The position numbers and the translations under genes are program-made. A stretch of 64,000 bases of DNA from Alphaproteobacteria bacterium (GTDB taxonomy: Bacteria > Pseudomonadota > Alphaproteobacteria > Micavibrionales > Micavibrionaceae), in the NCBI GenBank assembly GCA_021775995.1, contig JAJFGS010000013.1:806001-870000 (forward strand), given 5' to 3'. The notes under the pieces were generated by a model. It saw only the letters and a list, made by a program, of their open reading frames with translations. It was not told the DNA's origin and ran no database searches. Shown piece by piece: positions 40,687 to 50,170 of this stretch; the first letter of the stretch is position 1; every line of letters begins with the position of its first letter.

Positions 40687-41682
40687 TTAAGCCGTTTCTG
40701 CTTGGGTTTTGGCGTTGTTTTTGTTGTCTTCCCTGATATTAAGGAAAATCAAAACAGGCGATGCAACGAAAATAGAGGAGTAAGTTCCGACAACAATACC
40801 GAAAATAAGTGCATTCACGAACCCACGGATCACTTCACCACCAAAGGTCCATAAGGCGAGCAATGCCAATAAAGTCGTAACCGAGGTCATCAATGTTCGT
40901 GACAATGTCTGATTAATCGCATTGTTCAACAGCTCAAAAATCTGCATTTTTTTGAATTTACGCAAATTTTCACGGATACGATCAAACACAACCACCGTAT
41001 CGTTGATCGAATAACCCGCAATCATCAAAATCGCCGCTACAGTTGATAGATTAAACTCCATCTGGGTTAACGCAAATAATCCAATGGTCGCAATCGAGTC
41101 ATGTAATAACGCAACAATCGCGGCAACACTAAACTGCCATTCAAATCGAAACCAAATATAAGCCAACATTCCAAGAATTGAAAACAACACGGCATACATA
41201 CCTTGTTTCTTTAATTCTTTTCCAACTTGTGGGCCAACAAATTCTACGCGGCGATAATCAACGCTTTCAAACTTTCCATCTAAATATGTTTTTAATTGTT
41301 TTAGCGCACTCTCTTGTGCGTTTAACGGACAATTTGTTTTTGTTGTTCCTTCTTCCAAACATTCACTACGTTCTTTTATGGCTTCTTCTGTATCTTTTTG
41401 TTCTGGCATACGAATGAGCAAGTCATCTGCTGCACCAAACTCCTGTAAAGACATTGCGCCTAACTCTAAATCATTGAGACCATTACGCAGCTCGCCCAAA
41501 TCCGGCGTAGCGGGCGAAACCTTTATTTCCACCAATGTTCCACCAGTAAAATCAATCCCGTAATTTAACCCCTTGGTCATGAGAAGAGCTATGGAAGCAA
41601 TCAGCAAGAATGCCGAACACGCAAATGCGACATAGCGCATGCCAATAAAATTAATCTTTGTGTCTGTTGGAAATATTTTCAT
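40687..41682 (-). CDS. secF: Protein translocase subunit SecF
   Basis: GLNYGIDFTGGTLVEIK; AAILMIAGYSINDTVVVFDRIRENLRK. Confidence 0.98.
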   Translation of the reverse strand: MKIFPTDTKINFIGMRYVAFACSAFLLIASIALLMTKGLNYGIDFTGGTLVEIKVSPATPDLGELRNGLNDLELGAMSLQEFGAADDLLIRMPEQKDTEEAIKERSECLEEGTTKTNCPLNAQESALKQLKTYLDGKFESVDYRRVEFVGPQVGKELKKQGMYAVLFSILGMLAYIWFRFEWQFSVAAIVALLHDSIATIGLFALTQMEFNLSTVAAILMIAGYSINDTVVVFDRIRENLRKFKKMQIFELLNNAINQTLSRTLMTSVTTLLALLALWTFGGEVIRGFVNALIFGIVVGTYSSIFVASPVLIFLNIREDNKNNAKTQAETA

Positions 41683-41691
41683 TTTTATCTC

Positions 41692-43242
41692 TTATATCTT
41701 TAATTCACTTGGCTTGTTTTTATGAAGCCACACAACAACCAAAAGACGCGTCACCATAATAGCACTAAAGAATGACGTCATAATTCCAATACCTAACGTC
41801 ACGGAAAATCCTTTAATCGGTCCCGTACCAAATGAATATAAAATCATCGCTGCAATTAACGTCGTTAAGTTGGAGTCAATAATCGTTCCCATGGCACGGC
41901 TAAATCCTGCATCAACCGCCGACATAACAGAACGACCATTCTTCAGTTCTTCTTTAATGCGTTCAAATATCAAAACATTGGCATCCACCGCCATACCAAT
42001 GGTCAGAACAATTCCTGCAATCCCTGGTAAGGTTAATGTTGCTTGAAGACTAGATAATAACGCAAAGATAAGCGCGACATTAACAAGCAAGGCAACACTG
42101 GCATAAACACCAAAACGCCCATAAGTTATCAGCATAAAGATCAAGACGCCCACCAGCCCAATAATGCTGGCAATTTTACCAGCTTCAACTGAATCCGCGC
42201 CTAATGATGGACCAACGGTACGCTCTTCTAAAATATTGAGTGGTGCAGGCAACGCCCCTGCCCGTAATAACAAGGCTAAATCATTGGCTTCTTTTAACGA
42301 AAATCTACCTGAAATTTGCCCTTGTCCGCCACAAATGGGCTCACGTATAACAGGCGCACTAATCACCTCACCATCCAAAACAATTGCGAATAAACGGTTT
42401 ACATTTTTACGACTTAAAGTACAAAATTTCTTCGCCCCAATTGTGTTAAACCGAAATGATACCGCCTCTTGCCCATTTTGATCAGGGGCATATTGTGCGT
42501 TCTCCAACATATCCCCTGTCAGCTCCGCACGACGGAAAATATTAATCGGTGGACCATCATCATTAGCCATCGGTAACGTCATTGATCCGCTGCCACGTGT
42601 GCCACTCATATCAACAAGGTGGAAACTTAATTTTGCTGTCGTGCCTAACAAGTCTTTAATTTCTTGCGGATCGTCTAATCCCGGCAATTGTACCAAAATA
42701 CGTGTATCGCCCTGACGTTGAATGGCGGGTTCTTTTGTTCCTGTTTCATCAATACGGCGACGAACAATTTCAATGGATTGGTTAATTGTCTGATCTTGAA
42801 TTTCTTTAATCATGACCTCGGAATATTTACCTTCAACGACGTCACCATTAACCTTGACCTCTAAATCACGCTCGACATCACGAATAATTTTTTTCAGTTT
42901 TTCGGCATCGCCCGCTTCACGCACAGTAATAACAACACCATTCTCAATGTCATTTAAACGCCTATAACCAATTTTTTCAGCGCGCATCGCAGGGCGTAAC
43001 GCACTGACCAGGCTCTCACTACGCTCTTTCATGACCGTGCTTAAATCAACTTCCAATAACAGATGCGAGCCGCCTTGCAAGTCCAATCCCAAATTCACTG
43101 TCTTGCTTGGAAAAACGGCAGGTAGTTTTGTTTCAATAAACTCTCGTGCGCCGCCGCCTATAACATTGGGTAAGCTATACAGCAGACCCAACACGCAAAC
43201 GGCGATAATTAAAGTTATTTTCCAACGGGCAATATAAATCAT
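41692..43242 (-). CDS. secD: Protein translocase subunit SecD
   Basis: VNLGLDLQGGSHLLLEVD; GIVLTIGMAVDANVLIFERIKEELKNGRS. Confidence 0.98.
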   Translation of the reverse strand: MIYIARWKITLIIAVCVLGLLYSLPNVIGGGAREFIETKLPAVFPSKTVNLGLDLQGGSHLLLEVDLSTVMKERSESLVSALRPAMRAEKIGYRRLNDIENGVVITVREAGDAEKLKKIIRDVERDLEVKVNGDVVEGKYSEVMIKEIQDQTINQSIEIVRRRIDETGTKEPAIQRQGDTRILVQLPGLDDPQEIKDLLGTTAKLSFHLVDMSGTRGSGSMTLPMANDDGPPINIFRRAELTGDMLENAQYAPDQNGQEAVSFRFNTIGAKKFCTLSRKNVNRLFAIVLDGEVISAPVIREPICGGQGQISGRFSLKEANDLALLLRAGALPAPLNILEERTVGPSLGADSVEAGKIASIIGLVGVLIFMLITYGRFGVYASVALLVNVALIFALLSSLQATLTLPGIAGIVLTIGMAVDANVLIFERIKEELKNGRSVMSAVDAGFSRAMGTIIDSNLTTLIAAMILYSFGTGPIKGFSVTLGIGIMTSFFSAIMVTRLLVVVWLHKNKPSELKI

Positions 43243-43260
43243 GGCTATTCCTTAGATTTT

Positions 43261-43327
43261 GTCATTCCGACGGAGCGAAGCGATTGGAGGAATCTTTTTA
43301 AGACCCCTCGACTTCGCTCGAGATGAC
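43261..43327. repeat. Palindromic intergenic repeat (GTCATTCCGA...CGAGATGAC)
   Basis: gtcattccgacggagcgaagcgattggaggaatctttttaagacccctcgacttcgctcgagatgac; same family as 13671-13750. Confidence 0.9.
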
Positions 43328-43328
43328 A

Positions 43329-43691
43329 TTACTTCTTGTCTTTTTTATCGTCTAAAATATCAGACAATGTGTGGCGCAATGCTGTAACTTTCGTATCGCC
43401 CAAATCAACTTCGACTTCTGTATCACTGATTAATTTTGAAATCTTACCAACCAGTCCTCCAGCCGTCGAAACTTTATCGCCCATTTTAAGGCCATCCATC
43501 ATCGCTTTATGTTGCTGAAATCTTTTTTGCTGTGGCTTAATCAATAAAATATAAAACATCGCAACCAGAACAAGGATCAATCCCATATTCCACATGAACG
43601 CACTTGTTGCACTTGGCGCCTCTGGCATGGCGGCGGTTTCTGCTGTAATGTCTGCCGTTATTTCTTGCGCGTAAGCCGTTGAAATTAACAT
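43329..43691 (-). CDS. yajC: Preprotein translocase subunit YajC
   Basis: LILVLVAMFYILLIKPQQKRFQQHKAMMDGLKMGDKVSTAGGLVGKI; upstream of secD. Confidence 0.97.
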   Translation of the reverse strand: MLISTAYAQEITADITAETAAMPEAPSATSAFMWNMGLILVLVAMFYILLIKPQQKRFQQHKAMMDGLKMGDKVSTAGGLVGKISKLISDTEVEVDLGDTKVTALRHTLSDILDDKKDKK

Positions 43692-43778
43692 CTTTTTATG
43701 TTCCTTTTTCTCTTTGTTTGAATAACGATTAGGACTATAAAGGCTACGACTATAAAGGCAAGAGAAGCACTCAATATT

Positions 43779-44642
43779 ATGATGAAAGATTCACAATTTA
43801 ACGCTCTAGAATCCCTGCTAACCCGCATTGTAGATACATTAGACAGCAACGCAGGCCGTGGAGACATTTACAAACCATCTGACTGGGGCGAGGCCACCGC
43901 ATGGCTCTGGCAATCTAATAATATGTCATTAAAACCTGTCTACACCACAGACAGCATCCCTTTAGATCTTCTAATTGGTGTTGATGATCAGGCCAAAACC
44001 TTGACGGATAATACCATTCAATTTGCCAAAGGTTATTCTGCTAATAACGCTCTTTTATGGGGCGCACGCGGCACAGGCAAAAGCTCGCTGATTAAAGCCA
44101 TTCACAATAACCTCGATAAAGACCCAAAGCTCCCGCTTCATTTAATCGAAATTTATCGTGAGGATTTAAAAACTTTATCCGCCCTGCTTGATATATTAAG
44201 AAGCGAGCCGGAAATCCGCTTTATATTATATTGTGATGATTTGTCTTTTGATGAATATGATAGCTCTTATAAAAGTCTAAAAGCTGTGTTGGATGGTGGC
44301 ATAGAAGGACGCCCTGATAACGTCATTATATATGCAACATCAAACCGCCGCCACTTATTGCCACGGAATATGATTGAAAATGAACGTTCTACCGCCATTC
44401 ACAAATCCGAAAGCACAGAAGAAAAAGTTTCTCTATCGGATCGTTTCGGTCTCTGGCTTGGTTTTTATAATTGTGATCAAGCCGCTTATTTAGACATGGT
44501 TCGCGGTTACGCCAAACATTATAAACTAACATTTAAAGATAAAGAGGCTCTTGAATGGGCTGTCACTCGTGGTAATCGCTCGGGACGCGTTGCTTATCAA
44601 TTTATCCAGCATGTCGCAGGGCAGCAGGGTAAATCCCTGTAA
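43779..44642 (+). CDS. DUF815 family AAA+ ATPase
   Basis: NNALLWGARGTGKSSLIKAIHN Walker A; FILYCDDLSFDEYDSSYKSLKAVLDGGIEGRPDNVIIYATSNRRHLLPR. Confidence 0.95.
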   Translation: MMKDSQFNALESLLTRIVDTLDSNAGRGDIYKPSDWGEATAWLWQSNNMSLKPVYTTDSIPLDLLIGVDDQAKTLTDNTIQFAKGYSANNALLWGARGTGKSSLIKAIHNNLDKDPKLPLHLIEIYREDLKTLSALLDILRSEPEIRFILYCDDLSFDEYDSSYKSLKAVLDGGIEGRPDNVIIYATSNRRHLLPRNMIENERSTAIHKSESTEEKVSLSDRFGLWLGFYNCDQAAYLDMVRGYAKHYKLTFKDKEALEWAVTRGNRSGRVAYQFIQHVAGQQGKSL

Positions 44643-44778
44643 ATCCAGACTTTCACCACTCCAAACACAACAGTTTCTATAGTCGTTTGGCTTTGTTTTC
44701 TGACGCGGCACGAACGACGACGAATAGTTCACCTATTTTAGGAGTGATGTAACAATGTCAGAAAGCAAATGCAAATGA

Positions 44779-45912
44779 CTACAAATACTTCGTTGGGTTT
44801 AACGGCGTAGACCCTTTACGGATTTCAAAATGAAGTTGCGGACTGTTCACTTGTCCTGTCGAACCCACCGTACCAATGGATTGCCCACGAACAACATTTG
44901 CACCACGCTTAATTAATGTTTTATCTAGATGCGCATAAGCACTCATCATTTTATTTTCATGGCGGATCAGAACAAGATTACCGTAGCCTTCTAAATCATC
45001 ACCATTATAAACCACAATACCATTCTCTGCCGCCCGCACGGGGCTACCACGCACCGCCTTAATATTAATACCATCATTCATCAAGCCATCAGCTTTGGGG
45101 CCAAATTTAGAAATAATTTTTCCATCAACGGGGCGCATAAATTTTCCAGTCCCTGACATTTTCGGCGTGGCATCAGGAATTTTTGCTCTGCTGTTCACCG
45201 ATGCTTTTTGTACTGTTGCTTTATTATTTTTAGCCGCCTCTGGCGTTTTGGTATTTAAAGCTTCTCTTTCAACCGATTCCACTTTTGCAGATTGGACAGT
45301 GCTTTGGCTTGATTGAACCGCCGCCTGTTGAATCTCTGCCACTGCTTTCCCTGATGGTGTTGGCAAACGCAGAACTTGCCCCTTGGCTATATTATAAGGC
45401 GGCTGTAAATTATTAAGACTAACCAATCTATTCGGACTAACCTCATACATGCGGGCAATCATTTCAACCGTATCGCCTTCACGCGCCTCATGTTCATTAG
45501 GCGGCGGTAATTTCATGCGATAACCCGTATTCAAAACATAAGGGGCCTGAATATCATTCAGCGTAATAATTTCCCGCATGGGCAACTGATAATTCTTGGA
45601 TATTCTATAAACTGTATCACCTTCTAAGACTGTATGAACGCCGACACTCCCCGCACCTTTTTCAACACCATAGGTATTAAACCGTGCAGGTTCCTGACGC
45701 GAACACGCACTAAGCGATAAAACCAAACAAATCACCGTCATCCCCGCTAATAATAAAACGTCATCCCGTTGGTGCGAACGAAGAGAGCTTACACGAACGG
45801 GATCTACAATGTGTTCAGCTTTGCTGAACTCTTTTACCAGATCCCCGCCGTCTAATTTCTGCTGACGCAAAAACGCGGGGATGACAAAAAACTTATTCCA
45901 CGCTTTTATCAC
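44779..45912 (-). CDS. NlpD-like LysM/M23 (LytM) lipoprotein; start ambiguous (45912 or 45741)
   Basis: Two LysM-like segments (HTVLEGDTVYRISKNYQLPMREIITLNDI; REGDTVEMIARMYEVSPNRLVSLNNL), C-terminal M23; lipobox LSLSAC; position between yajC/DUF815 and pcm. Confidence 0.92.
   Translation of the reverse strand: MIKAWNKFFVIPAFLRQQKLDGGDLVKEFSKAEHIVDPVRVSSLRSHQRDDVLLLAGMTVICLVLSLSACSRQEPARFNTYGVEKGAGSVGVHTVLEGDTVYRISKNYQLPMREIITLNDIQAPYVLNTGYRMKLPPPNEHEAREGDTVEMIARMYEVSPNRLVSLNNLQPPYNIAKGQVLRLPTPSGKAVAEIQQAAVQSSQSTVQSAKVESVEREALNTKTPEAAKNNKATVQKASVNSRAKIPDATPKMSGTGKFMRPVDGKIISKFGPKADGLMNDGINIKAVRGSPVRAAENGIVVYNGDDLEGYGNLVLIRHENKMMSAYAHLDKTLIKRGANVVRGQSIGTVGSTGQVNSPQLHFEIRKGSTPLNPTKYL
45737..45885. 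repeat. Nested palindromic repeat overlapping the 5' part of the nlpD-like ORF
   Basis: Outer inverted repeat gtcatccccgc (45737-45747)/gcggggatgac (45875-45885), inner cgtcatcccgtt...aacgggat. Confidence 0.85.
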
Positions 45913-46619
45913 GCCATCACCTCTTCCTGTATTTCATCCCGTGCCCCATCTTTCGCTATGTCAGGTAACAATGGTACAAAGCGCACAGGTATAATATCTG
46001 AAATCGCATAAGTGTCCGCTGACTCTTTCTTATAACGTTTCAACATTTGTTTGCCGCTCTCACCAACGGGCGCAACCATAATGCCACCAACCTTAAGCTG
46101 TTCTATTAATTTTTCTGGCGGCTTTTCACGTGCGGCGGCCGTCACAATAATGCGGTCGAACGGCGCTTGCTCAATGCCGTGAATTTTTGGCCAGCCCTTC
46201 ATACCATCACCACATAATGTTGTAATATTCCGCAGGCCTAATTCTTTAAAATTATTTTCTGCAATATCATGCAAAGGCTTGTGCCGTTCAATCGTATAAA
46301 CACGGCGACAAATTTTGGATAAGACGCAGGCTTGATAGCCTGTCCCTGTTCCAATTTCTAAAACTTTATGCCGGTCATTTAATTCTAACGCTTCGGTCAT
46401 CTTTGCCACGACAAACGGTTGACTAATTGTTTGTCCCAATCCAATCGGCACCGCAATATCTTCATAGGCTTGGTCTTGCATAGCTTCGGGAATAAAATGA
46501 TCCCGTGGCACGCGCTCAATGGCTGACAGCACAGTCGTGTCTCGAATCCCTGCTTTGCGCAAAGACATGACTAATCTAATTTTTTTACTATCGGCGGCGT
46601 TCACGGTTTTGAATCCCAA
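45909..46619 (-). CDS. pcm: Protein-L-isoaspartate O-methyltransferase
   Basis: VPRDHFIPEAMQDQAYEDIAVPIGLGQTISQPFVVAKMTEAL; VLEIGTGTGYQACVLSKI. Confidence 0.96.
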   Translation of the reverse strand: MGFKTVNAADSKKIRLVMSLRKAGIRDTTVLSAIERVPRDHFIPEAMQDQAYEDIAVPIGLGQTISQPFVVAKMTEALELNDRHKVLEIGTGTGYQACVLSKICRRVYTIERHKPLHDIAENNFKELGLRNITTLCGDGMKGWPKIHGIEQAPFDRIIVTAAAREKPPEKLIEQLKVGGIMVAPVGESGKQMLKRYKKESADTYAISDIIPVRFVPLLPDIAKDGARDEIQEEVMA

Positions 46620-46723
46620 AGAATAATGGACTTGATGGACTTTATTAAGGCAATTTTACTATGTTCTGCCCATTAGGGCAAGCTAGCGTCACGTATAATG
46701 GAGAAATCTGTTACGCTCACCGC

Positions 46724-46985
46724 AACCCCGTATTCATTACGGGGTCTATTGAAAATTACAACCAAAACCCCGTCATCCCCGCGATTTAGCGAAGCTAAAT
46801 ACAAACAGCGGGGATCCACAATGTGCAGGCAACGCCTGCTTCCATAACTGACCTAGATACCCGCTCACAGGCGGGTATGGCCCTAACCCTTAACAATCTT
46901 CTCCAACCTTAACTTCTCGTCATCCCGTTGAAAAACGGGATCTCGTCTTAATTCAGCCAGATCCCGACCTTCGTCGGGGTGACAA
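46724..46985. repeat. Cluster of GTCATCCC / ACCCCGT...ACGGGGT palindromic repeats
   Basis: aaccccgtattcattacggggtct, gtcatccccgcgatttagcg...cagcggggatcc, gatacccgctcacaggcgggtat, gtcatcccgttgaaaaacgggat, gatcccgaccttcgtcggggtgac. Confidence 0.85.
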
Positions 46986-48269
46986 CTAACCCTTAACGAT
47001 CTTCTCCAGCCCGCCCATATATGGTTTTAGGACTTCAGGAACAAAGACGCCGCCATCTGTCGGGTCATAATAATTCTCCATCACGGCAATAAGACAACGC
47101 CCAACCGCAAGCCCAGAACCATTGAGCGTATGGACAAATTGCGTGTTCTTATCACCTTTTGCCTTGAACCGTGCATTCATACGGCGGGCTTGGAAATCAC
47201 CACAGGTAGAACAGCTTGAAATTTCCCGATAAGCATTCTGCCCTGGCATCCATGCTTCAATGTCATAAGTTTTCCGTGCCCCAAATCCTGTATCACCACT
47301 ACATAACACCACCGTACGATATGGAATTTCCAACGCCTCCAAAATACCTTCGGCACATTTCAACATCCGCTCATGCTCGGCATCACTGTCTTCAGGTTTT
47401 GTAACAGCCACCATTTCCACTTTATAAAATTGATGCTGACGCAACATACCACGTGTATCTTTCCCCGCACTCCCTGCTTCTTTTCTAAAGCAAGGTGTAA
47501 AGGCGGTATAACGGCATGGTAAAGTTTCAGCCTCCACAACTTCTTCACGAACAATATTTGTCAGCACAACCTCAGCAGTTGGCACCAACCAACGACCATC
47601 TGTTGTCTCAAATTGATCGTCTTGAAATTTCGGCAACTGCCCTGTTCCATACATCACATCCGTATTCACCAACAATGGCGGAGAACACTCTATATAGCCA
47701 TTTTTTTCTGTTTGTGTGTCGAGCATGAATTGCGCCAAAGCCCGCTCCAGCCTCGCTAATGGACCACTCAGCAATACAAATCTTGACCCACTCAGCTTCG
47801 CTGCCGTTTCAAAATCCATCATGCCAAGCGCTTCACCAATCTCGTAATGCTCTGGTGCTTTATTCGCCCCATTCGGATTCTTCGGTTCACCCCATTTTTT
47901 TATTTCAACATTATCTTCTTCATCCGCACCATCTGGCACATCATCTTTCATGATGTTTGGCAGGCTTGATAATAATGTTTTTAATTGCTCGCCAATTTCT
48001 TTGTCTTTTTCTTCCAGCGTCGCCATTTTATCTTTCAACGCACTCACGGCGTCCATCGCACCTTGCGCATCGCCGCCAGATTTTTTAATTGTGCCAATCT
48101 CTTTGGATTTTTCATTCCGCTCAGCCTGAATGACTTGCAATTCTGTTTGCACAGAACGACGTTCTTCATCCAACTCCAAAATTTTTGGTGATTGCGCTTC
48201 CAATTTTCTGCGCTTCATCGCCGCATCAAATTCTGCTGGATTATCCCGAATGGCTTTAATATCAAACAT
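46986..48269 (-). CDS. serS: Seryl-tRNA synthetase (start trimmed to [14 protein letters not shown])
   Basis: [67 protein letters not shown]; the ORF-track start at 48353 lies in a repeat. Confidence 0.96.
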   Translation of the reverse strand: MFDIKAIRDNPAEFDAAMKRRKLEAQSPKILELDEERRSVQTELQVIQAERNEKSKEIGTIKKSGGDAQGAMDAVSALKDKMATLEEKDKEIGEQLKTLLSSLPNIMKDDVPDGADEEDNVEIKKWGEPKNPNGANKAPEHYEIGEALGMMDFETAAKLSGSRFVLLSGPLARLERALAQFMLDTQTEKNGYIECSPPLLVNTDVMYGTGQLPKFQDDQFETTDGRWLVPTAEVVLTNIVREEVVEAETLPCRYTAFTPCFRKEAGSAGKDTRGMLRQHQFYKVEMVAVTKPEDSDAEHERMLKCAEGILEALEIPYRTVVLCSGDTGFGARKTYDIEAWMPGQNAYREISSCSTCGDFQARRMNARFKAKGDKNTQFVHTLNGSGLAVGRCLIAVMENYYDPTDGGVFVPEVLKPYMGGLEKIVKG

Positions 48270-48327
48270 TGTACTCCCTCTTATAAATTGCCCAAATTTT
48301 GTAACATGGAATGTGACATATATAAAG

Positions 48328-48447
48328 TCGTCATTGCGAACGGAGTGAAGCAATCCAGCTTTCCTACCGTAACCCCGTATTTATTACGGGGTCTGTTTAT
48401 TTATTGACCAAGACCCCGCAACCAGTGCGGGGTTACAGCCATGACGA
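48328..48447. repeat. Composite palindromic repeat (GTAACCCCG...CGGGGTTAC core)
   Basis: gtcgtcattgcgaacggagtgaagcaatcc...gtaaccccgtatttattacggggtct...agaccccgcaaccagtgcggggttac...atgacgat; core highly similar to 62177-62336. Confidence 0.88.
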
Positions 48448-48506
48448 TTAGGACAACTACCAAAAACTCCTTGGCGTATTCTCGCCTTGGCGGCTAATAT
48501 GACTCT

Positions 48507-49400
48507 ATGCTGATTGAAAATGTTCTTGAACTCATTGCCCCTAAAAACCCAATTCCGCTGATCTTTGATAGCCCCCATAGTGGCACGCATTACCCCGCAG
48601 ATTTCAACTATAGCTGTGCGTTTCAAACCCTTGAAAAGGCCGAGGATCAATATGTCGATGACCTTTTTGCTGCTGCACCAGATTATAATGCGCCCTTGCT
48701 TCGTGCCCTGTTTCCCCGCAGTTACCTTGACGTTAACCGCGCCCATAATGATATAGACCCTGAATTATTTGACGGGGACTGGCCTTATGATGACATGCCG
48801 ATTGACCCAACCAACCGTTCTTATGCAGGAATAGGACTCATCCGCCGCCTCATTAGCCCGAATGAGCCCGTCTATGCAGAATTATTGTCGCCAAAAGAAA
48901 TTAAGTCGCGAATAGAAACATATTATAGGCCCTATCACGATGTTTTAGAGAATATCATTGATGGAGCACATAAAAATTATGGTCAGGTCTGGCACGTAAA
49001 CTGCCATTCTATGCCCTCAAAAACCTTGGGGGCCTCCTTAAAAAATAGTGCCTTAGGGCGTGTGAACCCCTATATTCAGCCAGATTTCGTTTTGGGTGAC
49101 AGGGATGGAACCAGCTGTGACCTTGACTTTACCCACTCTATCCGTGACCACCTTAAGTCAAAAGGCTACATTGTTGCTATTAACAACCCCTATAAGGGCG
49201 TTGAACTGGTTGAGCGTTACTCCACGCCCTCTATTGGTCGCCACTCACTTCAAATTGAAATATCCAAGGCACTTTATCTCAACGAGGAAACCCATCAAAA
49301 ATCTAAAAACTACGAAAAACTAAAAGCCGACATAACAGGCCTGATTGCCTATTGCGCAGATTACACCCAATCCAACCTCATCCCTATGGCTGCCGATTAA
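48507..49400 (+). CDS. N-formylglutamate amidohydrolase family protein
   Basis: IPLIFDSPHSGTHYPADF; YLDVNRAHNDID; VNCHSMPS; LQIEISKALYLNE. Confidence 0.92.
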   Translation: MLIENVLELIAPKNPIPLIFDSPHSGTHYPADFNYSCAFQTLEKAEDQYVDDLFAAAPDYNAPLLRALFPRSYLDVNRAHNDIDPELFDGDWPYDDMPIDPTNRSYAGIGLIRRLISPNEPVYAELLSPKEIKSRIETYYRPYHDVLENIIDGAHKNYGQVWHVNCHSMPSKTLGASLKNSALGRVNPYIQPDFVLGDRDGTSCDLDFTHSIRDHLKSKGYIVAINNPYKGVELVERYSTPSIGRHSLQIEISKALYLNEETHQKSKNYEKLKADITGLIAYCADYTQSNLIPMAAD

Positions 49401-50091
49401 TATTGAGTTTAAAATACTGCAATAGCTCTTGAGAAGAATTGACAACAAGATCGGCTCCTTCTTCTTCCAGAACCGCCGTCAGTGAAGAATGATGTTTCGG
49501 TAACTTATCCGCCACAGTTGCTATCATTAAACAATTTGCAACTTTTGCAGCCCATACATCTGCCAAGCTATCCCCTATCAAAACACAGCTTTCTATCTTT
49601 ACGCTCATCTTCTCTGCCGCAAGGTGCAATATTTCTGCTGATGGTTTTGGTGCATTCTCATCACCTCCAGCAAAAACATTCTCTACCAAAAAATGTTCTG
49701 CTAAATTTGTTTGGCGCAACTTCTCATGTAGATTATCTTTTCCTGAATTTGAAACAATCGCAATAGGAACGGCGTTGGCGTTTAAAAATTTTAGAGACTC
49801 TTCTATCCCCTCAATCACTTGCAAACCATGTTTTACAGACAACTGAGCATAACTTTGCATAGCATTATTAAACCAAGCATCACTTAACTTCCAATGGTCG
49901 TCATGATGCCTCTTTAAATTTTTGTATCCCGCTGTCGCATCAAAACCTGTGATGGCACGAAATGAATCCACGTAAGACATGGTCAGGCCAACCGCTTTAA
50001 TATGTTTCTGGTAAAATTCTCGAACAATTGAGTCATGCTGAACAAGTGTTCCATCTACATCGAATAAAACGGCTTGAATGTTATTTAACAT
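49384..50091 (-). CDS. HAD-superfamily hydrolase (phosphoglycolate phosphatase-like)
   Basis: AVLFDVDGTLVQHDS; AIVSNSGK; GDENAPKPSAEILHLA; VLIGDSLADVWAAKVAN. Confidence 0.9.
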   Translation of the reverse strand: MLNNIQAVLFDVDGTLVQHDSIVREFYQKHIKAVGLTMSYVDSFRAITGFDATAGYKNLKRHHDDHWKLSDAWFNNAMQSYAQLSVKHGLQVIEGIEESLKFLNANAVPIAIVSNSGKDNLHEKLRQTNLAEHFLVENVFAGGDENAPKPSAEILHLAAEKMSVKIESCVLIGDSLADVWAAKVANCLMIATVADKLPKHHSSLTAVLEEEGADLVVNSSQELLQYFKLNINRQP

Positions 50092-50170
50092 GGCATAATT
50101 TGTATGAGACTCTTATCAATAAAACAACTTATTTAATGATATGGGCACCAGTTCTCAAGAGATCTAATCC

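Noticed and set aside
46724-46985. CRISPR array
   Set aside because: Repeats are palindromes of unequal size and sequence without regular spacing or unique spacers; no cas genes nearby.
48384-48746. ORF 48384-48746 (-), 120 aa
   Set aside because: Starts antisense within N-formylglutamate amidohydrolase and ends in the palindromic repeat; no protein-like conservation features.
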